Assembly: GCA_014529385.2 (NCBI GenBank)
Contig: CM043960.1
Location: forward strand, 75,177,910-75,241,909
Direction of reading: 5' to 3'
Origin: Adiantum capillus-veneris
Taxonomy: Eukaryota; Streptophyta; Polypodiopsida; Polypodiales; Pteridaceae
Length of the DNA: 64,000 nt
Positions 21,539 through 33,540 of the stretch are shown piece after piece. The number at the start of each line of letters is the position of its first letter. The first letter of the stretch is position 1. Position numbers and translations under genes: made by a program. The notes under the pieces were generated by a model, which saw nothing but the letters and a program-made list of their open reading frames with translations, had not been told where the DNA came from and did not search any database.

Positions 21539-22741
21539 ATGGAAAGCGTAGCATTTCCAACATTTAAAGGAAAGAAGGGGGAGGATTTGGTAACAGACTT
21601 CCTAGATGACTTTGAAGTAGCATGTGTAGTGAGCAACAAAGATACGGATGAATCCCGGGTTAGAATCTTTAAGCATCGCATGAAGCTAGAAGCTAGATCA
21701 TGGTACAATGCACTTCCACAAGCAACCAAGGATGACTGGGAACCCTTAAAAACCGTTTTTAAGAGGCACTTTGGGGGAGGTACCACTTCAGAAAATTTGT
21801 GGGACAAGTTGAGAGACTTGAAGCAGGAGGGTCTTTTAGAATATGCCACCTATGAGTCCAAATTTGTGGATTTGTGGGAACGGTGGGTTGAGTCACTGGC
21901 TAGGGGGGAAGCTGCACCCGATTTTCTAAAAAAAGATCGGTTCACGCATGGCTTATGGCCGCTTCTCAAGGAGAAGGTGAAAGGTAGATTCTCGGCTACG
22001 TACAAGTTAGCCGTTGAGATTGCTCGCCTTAAAGACAAGAAGCTGCGAATGAAAGCCAAAGAAACCGAGTCAACAGAATCAGGAACATCGCGTCGACCAG
22101 CAACTACGACAACCACCATTCCACCACCACCACCGGCTCTTGGGGTAAGAGATGACCAACAAGATATGTTGGCCCATATTACTGACCAGCTGCAGAATTT
22201 GTATGTCCACTTAATACAGCAAGGGAGGAGTCAAGAAAGAGATCAAGACCTTGGAAGAGCACGACGACAAAATAGGGAGTATCATTGCTACAACTGCGGA
22301 GAAGACGGTCACGGTATGTACTACTGTCCCAAACCATGACAAAACTATAATAGAGGAGGTAGGAGGAACCAATTGTCACCCCCTAGAGAAAGAACACCCC
22401 CACCCCGAGCACCACCCCCACCAACACAAATTCTACGTCCACCCCAGACACCACTACAAGCATCCATCCCACCTCTACCACCAGCCCCACCACCTGATCG
22501 CCCTGTAAACATCATAAGGCTAGAAGAGAAAGGAAAAGCCGTAGTAGTGGATCCACCGAGAGCAAAGGAGAGGGACAAGGGTAAGGAGAAGGTAAACTTT
22601 TTAGAACCACTTGAAGCCATGACTGTGAAAAGAGCTAGGAGGGAGAAAGCTACACAATCAGATGATGAGAGAAGCATGAGAGGAGAAACTAGCAAGAGGC
22701 CATCCAGGCCACGACGGAAATTGGGCATCACCGACTTCTAG
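21539..22741 (+). pseudogene. gag: Element C gag
   Basis: ATG at 21539 (MESVAFPTFKGKKGE) is followed by a gag domain with DFLDDFEVACVV and LEARSWYNALP, then FKRHFGGGTTSENLWDKLRD. A zinc knuckle CYNCGEDGHGMYYC lies at 22289-22330. A TGA ends at 22339, and the same frame continues through a Pro-rich region to a TAG at 22741. The TGA (CGA in an intact copy) and the TAG are both reachable by a single C-to-T change. It is collinear with B gag. Confidence 0.85.
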
Positions 22742-24988
22742 CTAGGGGAAAGTTCTAAGCCCTATGATCTAACATTGGATGTGGCAGAGCAAGGACCGAA
22801 GATTACATGGCCACAGCTGCTACATCTTGCACCAAAAGTAAGGCGAAAATGGTCTAAAATGGTAAGTACAATACGCTCCAAAACAAAGGTAGCCGGAGCA
22901 ATTTCGGGATGCAACATGGATGACATCCTTCCAATTGTCGACGTAAACATAAAAGGAAAGAGGGTTGGAAACACCTACATTGATGGAGGTGCACAAATCT
23001 GTGTAATGAGCGAAGCTATGATGCTTCGATTAGGGCTCGAGGTTGATAGGCCTTCTCCATGCAAGGCAAAGATGGCAAACAACGCAAAAGTAAAGTGTGT
23101 GGGTGTGGTAAGTGCCGTGAAAATCAAAGCTTTCAACACTGAGGTAGAGGTAGATGTTTTTGTAATGCCTACTAAGGGGGAGGGCTATCCACTAATTTTG
23201 GGAAGGCCATGGTTGATGGCCATGAAGGCAAAACAGGACTGGGGTACTGGCCTTCTACACATGACCGGTAAGAAAGGGGAGACAATCTACTACAACATGA
23301 GGATTGGCAAGCAGAAGCAAATGAATCTGGAAACATCGGCATATGAAACCACTAGCGAATCTTCCAGTTCTGAGGAGGAGACCACATCCACCGACGAAAG
23401 TGACAGTTCCATTGATGTGATGGGTATCATTATGAAGGATCCACAAAGGGTAATCACAACTGGTGATCCATCACCAAAAGGGCAACCCAATGAAGAGGAG
23501 AGCAAATTACCTGGCCTAGGAGGAAGTAGGTTGAAGGGTATGTTGTCTACGAAATTAACACTTGAGGAGAAAGATAGTTTTTTGCAAATGTTGATGGGAT
23601 TTCCTAACCTGTTCATTGACAACTATGAAAGAATCACAGGCATTACAGTGGTGGAACATCATATTAAGCTGAAGGAAGGGGTAAAACCAGCTTTGCAAAA
23701 GCTACGACGACTGGGGGTCATACAAGAAAAGGCACTCTTGGCCGAGGTAAGGAAACTGCTGGAGGCGGGATTCATCTATCCTGTAGAAAACTCAGAATGG
23801 GTGTCACCCGTAGTGGTGACGCCTAAAAAGAATGGTAAGTGGAGGGTCTTTGTTGACTACAAACCACTAAATGCAGCTACAAAGAGAGACCACTTTCCTC
23901 TCCCTTTCTTGGATGAAATTCTGAATGAAGTAGCGGGTTTTGAATGCTATACCGTCTGTGATGGTTATTCAGGATACTTTCAAATATGCATAGCCTTGGA
24001 AGATCAGCTAAAAATCACTTTTATCATGCCATGGGGTTGTTTTGCATACAGGGTTATGCCATTTGGTCTCACAAATGCACCTGCCACCTTCCAAAGATAT
24101 GTCACATATGTTTTTCAACCGTTCTTTGGAACATCCATAAGAGTGTTCATTGATGATTTTTGTATATATAGCTCCCGTATTTCACATTTAGAAAAGGTAG
24201 CTGAAGGTTTGGCCAGGTTGTAGAGCCTAGGTGGTCAATTAAATGTGGACAAATGCCACATTGGGGAGAGTAAAGTCATTCTACTAGGCCATGAAATTTC
24301 AGCAAAAGGTATCAATGCTGACCCAAGTAAGGTGTCCGCACTCATAGCCCTACCTTCACCAACAACCGCACGTCAACTGGTCTCTTTTCTACAGAAGGTG
24401 AGGTACTTAAGTAGATTCATACATCTACTATCACAACTTGTTCTACCACTGCAACAACTCACTCAAAGATCAACTTTCACTTGGGACGAGGAAAACGAAC
24501 ATCACTACAACAAGGTAAAGGAGGTCTTAGCCACTCTGCTAACTATCTCACCACCTAAGTGGGATGAAGAATTCTATGTCACCTCAAGTGTTGGTGATGA
24601 CTCATTGGGGGCTGTGCTACTCCAAAAGGATACGACGACATCTTTCATGAGGCCAATCTACTTCTCTAGTCGAATGATGACAGCAAGAGAGAAAGGTTTC
24701 ACCCATGTGGAACACTTAGTCCTAGCTCTTAGATTTGCAACTACAAAGTTTAGGTCATATTTGCTGCCTAAGCAATTTGTGATTCTAACCACGGATGAAA
24801 TATTTCCCTATGTTGTACAACACATGGATGTGTCTGCTAGAATTACTAAATGGCTAGTTCGTTTGCAAGAGTTTGACTACACGGTACAGGTAGAAAGCAC
24901 GACAAGGGCAAGTTTGGGGGGACTCATGACCTACCAAGTCTTTGAAAGGAAGGAGAATTCCGATTACCTCCAGTACCACCGATGGTAG
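22742..24988 (+). pseudogene. pol: Element C protease, reverse transcriptase and first RNase H
   Basis: One frame with a single TAG at 24223. Protease has YIDGGAQICVMS near 22975 and LILGRPWLMAMKAKQDWGTG near 23190. RT includes VVTPKKNGKWRVFVDYKPLN, MPFGLTNAPATFQRY and the catalytic VFIDD near 24143. The first RNase H, about 24560-24960, reads SSVGDDSLGAVLL, then FSSRMMTAREKGF. It lacks the normal catalytic acidic set, as in the degenerate RNH1 of Tat elements. A frameshift near 24980 leads to the second RNase H. Confidence 0.88.
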
Positions 24989-25640
24989 AAGGAGCATACT
25001 CTCTCTACTTTGATGGAGCCTACAAGCGAGCGTCCGACAAAGCAGCTGCAGGCATAGTGGTCTTTGATGACAAAGGGACAAAGGTATTTTCGTTGGGCCA
25101 ATTGTTAGATTCACATTCTAACAATGAAGCTGAGTATGCAGCACTAACCAAGGGTCTACAATGGTGCATCTCACAAGGTGTACAACGCCTTAATGTATTT
25201 GGGGATGCTCTACTTCTGGTAAGGCAAGTAAATGGAGCATGGACATGCAAGAATCCTAGTTTAAGGACTCACATAAGTGGTGTAAAAACCTTGTTGGGTA
25301 AGTTTGAAGAAGTTCAAATACACCATATCCCAAGGGCTCAAAACCAAGAAGCAGATGCCCTAGCAAGTGAAAGACTACAGGAAGTGGTGGTTGGAGCAAT
25401 AAAACTAAAGCTCCCTCTATTTCAAGGAAGTGATTCCTTGCCTGACATCATGCATTTTTTGGAAACAGGGGAATGCCCATTAGATTTAACAAAGGGACAG
25501 AAGCAATGGCTGACGCGGAAGGCCACAAGGTATCGACTCATCAATGACGGTTTGTACTGTAAGGGTAAGGAACAAATACTCAGGAAGGTCCCTCTGTCTC
25601 AGGAAATCATAGGAGTAATTGCTAGCTGTCACGACGGGGT
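24982..25640 (+). pseudogene. Element C second RNase H (aRNH type)
   Basis: YSLYFDGAYKRASDKAAAGI carries the first catalytic Asp, SHSNNEAEYAAL the Glu, LNVFGDALLLV the second Asp and NQEADALASE the last Asp. A second, complete RNase H after a decayed first one is the hallmark of the Tat/Ogre lineage of plant gypsy elements. The pre-integrase segment CPLDLTKGQKQWLTRKATRY follows (about 25470-25540), then the H2C2 site beginning SCHDGVCGGHF near 25620. Confidence 0.85.
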
Positions 25641-26762
25641 TTGTGGTGGTCACTTTGCCCTAGAAAAATCTTGCAAGCAGGCTTCATATGGCCTAGCCTC
25701 AACCGTGATGTACACCATTGGTGCAAAACGTGTAAGTTGTGTCAAAAGGCCGGCACTAGGTCACTTATGCCTGAACCACAGACACCTATTCTCTCATATG
25801 GCCCATTTGAAAAATGGGGTATCGATGCCATTGGGCCATTACCTAGGGCCAACTCAGGAAAATTCTACATTATCATGGGGGTGGACTACATGACTAGATG
25901 GGCAGAGGCTACTGCCACCACTAGAATCACAGCGGTAGAGGTAGCTAAATTTATCTATGAGCACATATGCTGTAGGTTTGGCACACCTTTAGAGATCATC
26001 TCTGATAGAGGGCCAGGTTTCAGAGCAGACTTGGTAGGAGAATTAATGCAGAAACTGGGCATTACAAGGAGGCACTCTTCACCATATTACCCTCAATGTA
26101 ATGGCCTAGTTGAAAAGGTAAATGGAATGGTTTCTAAAATTATTACCAAGCAGGTAAACAATCATCCCGGAGACTGGGATAAGTATCTACTACCAGCTTT
26201 ATGGGCCTACAGAACTTCATTTCGTACATCCTTGGGATTCACACCGTATCATCTAGTATTTGGTAAGGAAGCAATCTTGCCCATTGAAGTGCAACTACAA
26301 AGTCTCAGAGTAATGGCAAGCCAGCTTCAACAGCCCAACATGCATTTGAGAGATCACATCATCAACTTGGAAAGACTGCAGCTGGACAGAGAAGAAGCAA
26401 TAAATTATTATGCAGCACAAGCAGAGCATAGACGGCTTAGCTTTAATGAGTGTCTCCGGAAAAAAGAATTGAAGAAAGGAATGTTGGTGCTCCGCTACGA
26501 CAATCGCTTCGACACACGCAAGGATAAGAAACTCCTACTCCGATGGGAAGGTCCTTTCATCGTCAGGAAAAAGTATGCCAATGGAAGCTACTAGCTTATG
26601 GAGGCTGATGGAAAACTTCATAAAACCAGGGTAAATGGTTGGCGACTTAAACCTTATTTTCTTCGATTTGACCAGGCTCCACCTATTGACATTCCAGATG
26701 AGGACACACCATCAGCCGCCACCTTCGACGATAATGATCAAACAGATGAGCTAGAGACATGA
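25641..26762 (+). pseudogene. Element C integrase
   Basis: Reading shifts frame inside the H2C2 zinc module. CKTCKLCQ supplies the two cysteines near 25730. The DDE core is complete: D in WGIDAIGPLP, D in IISDRGPGFR and E in NGLVEKVNGM. The GPY/F module RWEGPFIVRKKYANGSY is followed by a TAG at 26592 (CAG in relatives) and then by the last part of the domain, ending at a TGA at 26760. The integrase would insert the cDNA; its core residues are intact here. Confidence 0.85.
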
Positions 26763-26773
26763 ATGCCTCTAGC

Positions 26774-26790
26774 CAAAAGGGGAGGGCTAA
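26774..26790 (+). other. Polypurine tract of element C
   Basis: CAAAAGGGGAGGGCTAA precedes the 3' LTR start TGATGGG. Element B has the similar AAGGGGGAGGGCTATA before 30450. Confidence 0.75.
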
Positions 26791-28086
26791 TGATGGGTGC
26801 TTTTCACAAGCCAAGCTCCCATACCCCTCTTCTCTCGTCCCCACCCCATGAAAACCCCCTCTTATAGAGGGAGTGATAAAAGGCATTGGAAAAAGTAAGA
26901 AAAAAATATAGTATGATTATGTAAATATATAAGAAAGGTAAAATAGGCCACCTCATGCCTGCGGGGTAGCCCATCCCCACCTTGCCTCCTTTTTCTTCAC
27001 TGTTGCCCCGCCGGGTATCCCTTTTCCTCTCCTCCACTCAAAAGGTCAACCCCCTCTCTCTTCCCCTTGTCCTTTCTCCTTTCTCTCTCCCTTGAAGCTA
27101 CCCCACCCCCTATCCTTACCAATAATGCACCCTAACTCACATGCCACCTCTCCTATCTTCCAAAACAGAATACCCCACCCCCCCTTTTCTCTCTCCTACA
27201 CTCTCCCATGATCGAAATACCCCCCTCTCTCTCTAAAATTCAAAATCTCTCTTGTCTTGTAGCCAGATGGCCTCCCCCACACTCACACACACTCAGTTTC
27301 ACTGAAAAAAGGTGTCCACAGACCCATCTCCACCTAGTGGTTACCTGATTTTCTTGTGTTCACACACATCTGCACACAGATTCACCTCTGAACACACTCC
27401 CCTCTCTCCCCTCTTGTAGTTACTTTATTCTCCATGTCACCTCTCTTTTTTCCATTCACCCATCTCTCTCTCTTAGTCTCTCTCATGAGACTGCTGTTCT
27501 GGCACATATACACACAGCCAGACAAGTGGGGCCCACAGTCACATGGCCTGTGTAGATAATGATTTCTTCATTTCTAAATTCTAGAATTTCTCCCCCCTCC
27601 TACCCTATATAAAAAGGGTTCACCATCACACTAAACACACACAACATCACCAAAGAACACACTATGCATTGTGTGTGCCTAGTGCACACACACACACCCA
27701 CACCATCACCATCACCGCAATCACCATGCTTGTCTTGAGCATGACCTCTACACCCTTGGCTATGGAAGATGAAGGGCAACTAAATGAAGGATGATGGCCA
27801 TAATCCTCGTGCGAGTCTTCGCCATCAACTCCCACCTATCCGCCATGTGCTCTACCACTCTCTCCCTTCTCATTCCCCTACCCTATGCTCCCCATTTCAT
27901 CGCCTTATTCTCTAAATAAAGCTTGAGGTTTTGTGAGTATGTTTTCTTGCAATGTTTTGCCCATGTGAGGTGTGCGGAATAGCCACCTAGTCTTGTGTTT
28001 TGGAGTGATCTTGTGTATGTGTGAAGGGTGTGCGGATTCGCCATCCTTTTGTGGTGCCTAAGTACTAAGCCGCTATACCCCCTCCC

Positions 28087-28137
<51 letters not shown>

Positions 28138-28347
28138 TGATCTCATTCCCTTTCCTCTTCATCATTACTCCCAAGCATCCATCTCTCTTGGATAAAAACT
28201 TTGTTATGGTGGTGTGTTGTTTGCGTCCTAGCCGCTGAAGCTAGGTGGTGCCCCCTGTTTGCTTTACCATGATAGGCTCGAGGCGCCCCATTCGGTCCCC
28301 GGTGTTTTAGAGGCCGTTGGGGTTCGGGGTTCGCTTTGCTCCCGTCA
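26791..28347 (+). repeat. 3' LTR of element C
   Basis: This pairs with 19128-20682, with about 5 differences in the first ~130 bases. It contains the inverted 75-bp block at 27743-27817 and the (CT)n tract at 28091-28134. Confidence 0.92.
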
Positions 28348-28461
28348 ATATTAGGTCCAGAGAAGGAGAAGAACTTTGCAAAAGGGTTTCATCTAGGCAT
28401 AGTAATATTAGGTCCAGAGAAAGAGAAGATCTTTGCAAAAGGGTTTCATCTAAAAGAGGTT
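28348..28461 (+). repeat. 57-bp tandem duplication in element B RNase H
   Basis: Two 57-bp units start at about 28347 and 28404 with AATATTAGGTCCAGAGAA. They encode a duplicated 19-residue block (ILGPEKEKNFAKGFHL, then ILGPEKEKIFAKGFHL). The duplication is in frame and abuts the right end of element C. The left flank of C (CATAGTAACAT) matches the junction between units (CATAGTAATAT), so C inserted at the start of the first unit. Confidence 0.85.
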
Positions 28462-30108
28462 CATTCTAACAATAAGGCTGAGTACCATGCCCTTGTTTTA
28501 GGGTTGCAATGTTGTCTTTCTCAGGGCATCACAAAGCTAAATGTTTTTGGTGACTCCATGTTGATTGTTAAGCAAATGGTTGGTGTATGGGCCTGTAAAA
28601 ATGACAAATGGTCTGTTAAGATGAGGGAAGCAAAGGCCTTGTTGAAGGGTTTTAAAGAAGTTCGAGTGTACTTTGTACCTAGAGATCAAAATCGAGAAGC
28701 AGATGCCTTAGCAGGTGAAGAACTACAAACTCTCATAGTAGGTGCTATCCTTGTGAAAAGTCCTTTATACCAGGGAAAGGAGGAACTGCATGATTTACTT
28801 TACTTTCTTGAGCATTGTGAAGCACCCTCTGGTATGAGTAAAAGTGAACGTAGGTGGTTGGAAAAAAAGGCTACCAGCTATAGCTTAGTGAATGAGGACT
28901 TGTATTGTAAAGGGAAAGATGCCGTCTTAAGGAGAGTTCCTGCATCCCAAGAGATAAAGGATATTTTGTTTAGTTGTCATGAAGGTGTGTGTGGTGGCCA
29001 CTTTGCACAAGAGATTACTAGCAGAAAGATTTTACAAGCAGGGTTCACGTGGCCAAGCCTCCATCGAGATGTACAACATTGGTGCCGCACATGTGAGGTT
29101 TGCCAAAAAGCTGGACCAAGGCGTCTTACCCATGAAAATCAGCATCCAATCAAAACCTATGGGCCATTTGAAAAATGGGGGATAGATGCAATAGGGCCAC
29201 TACCTTGCACTCAATCAGGGAAGGAATACATCATTATGGGGGTGGAGTACATGACCAGATGGGCAGAAGCTCGTCCCACAAAGCGCATCACAGCCAAGGA
29301 CGTGAGTGATTTCATTTTTGAATGCCTTTGTTGCCATTTTGGCACACCTTTGGAGATTCTCTCGGATAGGGGAACGGGATTTCGAGTTGATTTAGTCGGG
29401 CAATTGATGAGCAAGTTAAAAATCAAGCGCAGGCACTCTACACCATACTACCCTCAGTGCAATGGTCTTGTCGAAAAGGTAAATGGTCTTATATGTAAAA
29501 TATTCACTAAGCAAGTGCATTTACATCCTAAGGCATGGGACAAACACCTAGATGCAGCACTTTGGGCCTACAGAACATCCTTTAAAACATCCTTGGGGTA
29601 TACACCTTTTCACTTGGTTTACGGGCAAGAGGCACTATTGCCTATAGAAGTGGAGCTAGCGAGCCTCCGAGTTCTAAAAGCACATCAAGAGGATAGTCAA
29701 GAGAAGCAGGTGGAAGGAAGAATCATCGATTTGGAGAGGTTAGGGCTAGATCGAGAGTCAGCAGTGAAGTACTATGTAGCCCAGGCAGAGAAGAAACGAA
29801 AGAAGTTCAATCACAACCTTGTCAAGAAAAGTATCAAGGAAGGTTCTTTAGTGCTCAGATACGACAATCGCTTTGATCGCAGGAAGGATGGTAAGTTCTT
29901 GCTTAAGTGGGAAGGCCCTTTTGTAGTGATACATAGGTTCTCAAATGGTAGTTACCAACTAGGTGACCTAGATGGTAAGGTACATCAGACCCCGGTAAAT
30001 GGTTGGCGATTGAAGGCCTACCAATGTCGTCTTTCACAGCCATATGCTGGTGAAATCAATGCTAAGGATGGTTCAGAGGAGAGCTCATCGTATTCGAGCT
30101 CCAACTAA
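28348..30108 (+). pseudogene. pol: Element B second RNase H (3' part) and integrase
   Basis: This resumes the RNase H cut at 19127: HSNNKAEYHALVLGLQCCLS with the catalytic Glu, FGDSMLIV with Asp and NREADALAGE with Asp. The H2C2 module HEGVCGGHF ... CRTCEVCQ (about 28980-29110) precedes a DDE core with D in WGIDAIGPLP, D in ILSDRGTGFR and E in NGLVEKVNGL. The GPY/F module KWEGPFVVIHRFSNGSYQLG lies near 29906-29965, and the protein ends in a Ser-rich tail at 30108. Integrase is open in this copy, but its upstream frame is split by element C. Confidence 0.88.
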
Positions 30109-30449
30109 GGTAACAATCATGTACATAGTCGTTTTTTTTTTAAAAAAAAAAAGAAGACAAAAAAAAGGAAAAAAAGAGAAGAAAAAAAGAAAAAAAGAGA
30201 ATGCTACCAGTGAAAGTGGATACTGACAATGGATGGGGTATGGCTTTCAAGGGTCTAGGAGACCAGTTGTTAGTCATGGATGGATACAATTATTCAGCAG
30301 AAAGGACTAAACAGGGTGCATCAGCCAAGAAAGCAGTAACATGGCAAATTCAATTGGTACCAGGTGGGTAAGTATTCAAGAGAACCCTATTGTAGCACAA
30401 CCTACAGCTAGAGGCATCAAATACCTCTAGCTTAAGGGGGAGGGCTATA
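30109..30449 (+). other. Element B 3' untranslated region and polypurine tract
   Basis: A T10/A-rich run (30130-30200) is followed by unique sequence and the polypurine tract AAGGGGGAGGGCTATA just before the LTR at 30450. No coding domain was recognised. Confidence 0.6.
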
Positions 30450-31981
30450 TGATGCATGGTTTTTAGGACCCCTTCTGAAGATGCAATAAAGGCACAGTCA
30501 GTTGTTGGGGAGATGAGGATACTCTAGTCCAAGGGATCTCGAAAGAGAAGAAAAATCTACTTCACAAGCACCAAAGAGTAAAAAGTGCCATGGAGAGAAG
30601 AAACGTGGGAACGAGCTCTTATGCATGCCTACAACCTATATCTTACAGAATAGCCCATTCTAGGTGTGAATTTCTAGTGAAATTTGCACGAGGATGTTCG
30701 TGTGGACTCACAGCACAGTATACTCCGTTTTCACTTTTTTACCGATAGTAAATATTTTTTACCACAGTAAATATTTTTTACCTACAGTAAATATTTTTCA
30801 CCTACATGGTAAATACAAATAACTTTTTACCTACAGTAGCTTTTTTTACCCATGGTAAATATTTTTTACTGCACCATAAGTATTTGGTAGGTAACAGTTC
30901 ACTGTTACTAGAAGCAGTGATTGGGCATCAACAATGCAGTTACAGGAGGAGAAAAAGGGAAAATCTTATGGTAAAGGTGAGTCAACAGGGATAAAGAATT
31001 TTGAGTTGAAAAGAGACATGCTGATTTTTTCAAAGAACACATGTCAAAAGAAGCCATGGTTGAGGATTTTTTGAGAATTTGATATTCAGGAGGACCCAGC
31101 TGCCACCTCCCTCCCGTAGGTCCCCCCCTGACATGTGCAGAACCTCCAGTTTCAACAGCCACCTTACCTGCTCTTAAATGCTGGTCAAGGCCTTATCCCT
31201 ATGTGTCACAATCAGAAAAATCAGCATTTACCCTCCCCTCTCACATCACTCTAGAGAATATCTTGATGGTGACATATCAGGTGACCTTAATCTGTTGACC
31301 ACCCTAAGCAAAAAGTAACCCCAATCAGCGGCTTTAAGCATGTTTATCCCTAATCCTAAACCCTCTCAGAAACCTATATAAGGAGTCCTTCTCTCACTCA
31401 AAACCAACACTTCACCCACTTCACCAAGCAACGAAGCTATGACGACATTGCTCACAACGAGGAGCTATGGATGGAGCTCTACTCTCTCTCCCTCTCTCTC
31501 TCTCTCCCTCTAGTATGCTACATTACTAGCCCTAAAACCTAAATAAGGAGTCTTCTCTCATGCTCCATGGCCACCATCCTCGCCATCATTCTCTAAGGTA
31601 TTGATGTGTTGCTAGTAGGATCATACCTACTTGCTGGGTTGATTGTTTTTGACAAGGGATTATGCCATCCTTGGCTTGTTTCTCTATATCCTTGTTATGT
31701 ATGATCAGATGCCGTTGTATTGTTAAGCTGATGTCTTGTGTATATATATGCTACATAAGGTCCCTAAGCTTCATTTCTATGTGTTTTGCCATATGTTTTG
31801 ATGCCATCATATGCCAGAAGTCTCACTTGCCTATGTGCACTATGTGTGAGGTCCCTAAACCTCTTAATTTAGGGTGGTGTCCCCTTTGGTTTGTTGTTTT
31901 CTTGTTTGCATGAGGCGTGGTTTGTGGAGTGTGCACGAGTACAGAGGCCACCCGATTGCACTGCTCTTTTTCCCGCTATCA
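30450..31981 (+). repeat. 3' LTR of element B
   Basis: This 1532-bp copy begins TGATGCATGG and ends CGCTATCA. It is the empty-site reference for the 12749-14070 insertion. It carries the U3 tandem repeats (30731-30896) and a TATA box at 31375-31382. Confidence 0.93.
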
Positions 31982-31986
31982 GAAAG
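31982..31986. repeat. Target site duplication of element B, right copy
   Basis: GAAAG is identical to 11469-11473. Confidence 0.9.
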
Positions 31987-32840
31987 CTTCAGGAATGTCG
32001 AAACCATTGGCATTAAAAATAGTACCTTCTTACTTGGGAGATAACGAAGATGAATCCATCGTATGTAGAACCACTCGAGTAAAAAGATATGAACAGACCC
32101 TAGAAGTAGACAACATTCATTCAATCATGTCTACACCCATCCAATGCACTTACCTTGGGAGAGCTGTTAAAACTCAGACCATACTTATGGAATGATTTAT
32201 AGAAAACCCTAGAGAAGGTGGACATAACGGGTTACTCTCAAAAAAATTGAGGAAATTGAAAAATGAAATGGACAACAAAGAGATTAGATCCGTTCCTATA
32301 AACAAAATCAGAGAATATTATGAAGGGGAAGAAGGAAACACCTCTTTGAAATATAATGACATTGAAACCATGGCGATACTGGATAGTGGAGTTGGCATAC
32401 CCATAGCCACTAAAGCAGTATGGGAATCCTGGGGACAGCCAGCCATTAGACAAACTCGAATGAAATTGCAGTTGGCTAATGGACACATTGAAAGACCATA
32501 AGGGCTACTCGAAAAAGTGATAGTCAATTCCTGTCGAATTGAATATCAGCACACTTTTTCCATAGTAGACTTTGGGGAAAAACTCAATTATGAAATCATA
32601 TTGGGAAGACCTTTCATGCAACAGGTATAGCTTATCCAAGATTGGGGAAACAATCATCTGTACTTGAAGCAAGTGGGATCTATAACAAGAGTAAATCTAA
32701 AAGATTACACTTATAGAAATGTCTTGAGGAGATCATTTGTCAACGATTGTTTCACGGGAATCACCACAAGGAGTAGACGATGATCTACCAGATGCCTATT
32801 TGTTCTCTGTAGAAATGATACCTAGATGATCGAAAAACAT
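31987..32840 (+). pseudogene. Element A protease 1 (gag-pro resumed after element B)
   Basis: Reading resumes from gag. A retropepsin-like domain at about 32300-32630 shows AILDSGVGIPIATKAVWESW and, after a TAA, ends with EIILGRPFMQQ. The DSG triad is intact. It matches protease 1 of element E (IVDSGVGVSIATKEIWKKW). Normally RT would follow, but only about 200 bases separate this domain from the pre-integrase module, so RT and RNase H are missing. Confidence 0.7.
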
Positions 32841-33540
32841 TGTGTCATTTATGACAATAGCTCAAGTGGATTCGCAAATACCACTTTCTATCACAATCGG
32901 ATTAATTGAGCAATCGGCTATGTATCAATTACTAGCTGGTAGGCTATACAAAAGAAATCGAGACGGGATATTGCTTTTATGCATTAATCCTGAAGAAAAA
33001 GAACAATACCTAAGTCAAGCACATGTTACCATAGTAGGAATTCACTTTGCGGAAGACCAAACTATGCAACAAATCTTGAGACTTGGAGTATTTTAGCTGG
33101 CTATGAGGAGAGATGTTTGATCTTTTGTAAAGGATTGCCCTCAATGTCAAAAACAGACACCCATACCTCATGTAACATTATTTCAAATTTCACATGTTCC
33201 TAAGTGGAGTAATTATATGGTTACTTACTTATCGAGCCCAACATTTCCTGAGGATATGAGTAAACGCTGTCAAAGAGCATTTGAACGGAAGCAAGAGACT
33301 ATGCTCTTATTGGGAACCAATTGTATCAAAGACGTAAAGATCAACATTTGCGTCTTTGTGTAAATGAAAACGAGTATATTCCGATTATAGAACAAGCACA
33401 TGCTGGATTAGTGGAGATCACTTTTCTAGTGAAACTACCACAAGAGCAATCTTGATGGGCTTTTTGCATATGCCAAAGAATATGTTCGAAGGTGTGATGC
33501 TTGTCAATGAGAAAAAATGCCAACACGAGTAGATAGCATG
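32775..33540 (+). pseudogene. Element A tandem pre-integrase H2C2 modules
   Basis: Two consecutive, diverged copies of the pre-integrase module lie here. The first (about 32780-33160) reads DDLPDAYLFSVEMIP, then LYKRNRDG, QAHVTIVGIHF and FVKDCPQCQ. The second (about 33195-33520) reads VPKWSNYMVTYLSSPTFPED, then ARDYALIGNQLYQRRKDQHL, EQAHAGLV..HF and YVRRCDACQ. Each has the His-His and Cys-X2-Cys pairs. Elements B and C have only one. Frameshifts and stops are scattered through both. Confidence 0.65.

Larger units (their letters stand above)
19128..28347 (+). mobile_element. Element C: complete Tat-like gypsy element nested in B
   Basis: This is 9220 bp with LTRs of 1555 and 1557 bp (19128-20682 and 26791-28347), a TGATGGG start and a CCGTCA end. 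It splits B's second RNase H. The flanks are ACAT on the left and ATAT on the right: a 4-bp duplication with one transition, or an imperfect 5-bp one. Gag-pol is nearly intact, with a few stops and two frameshifts. It is a close relative of B, with the same primer site, the same leader ORFs and a similar polypurine tract (AAAAGGGGAGGGCTAA). Confidence 0.92.
11474..31981 (+). mobile_element. Element B: complete Tat-like gypsy element with nested insertions
   Basis: LTRs start TGATGCATGG and end CGCTATCA, a 5-bp target duplication is present, and the primer site, leader ORFs, gag, protease, RT, RNase H, integrase and polypurine tract are all in place. Its own length is about 10 kb once element C and the 1322-bp element in the 5' LTR are removed. 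Over the first ~290 LTR bases I count about 8 differences between the two LTRs, so it is fairly young. Nonsense codons and frameshifts make this copy non-functional. Confidence 0.92.
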
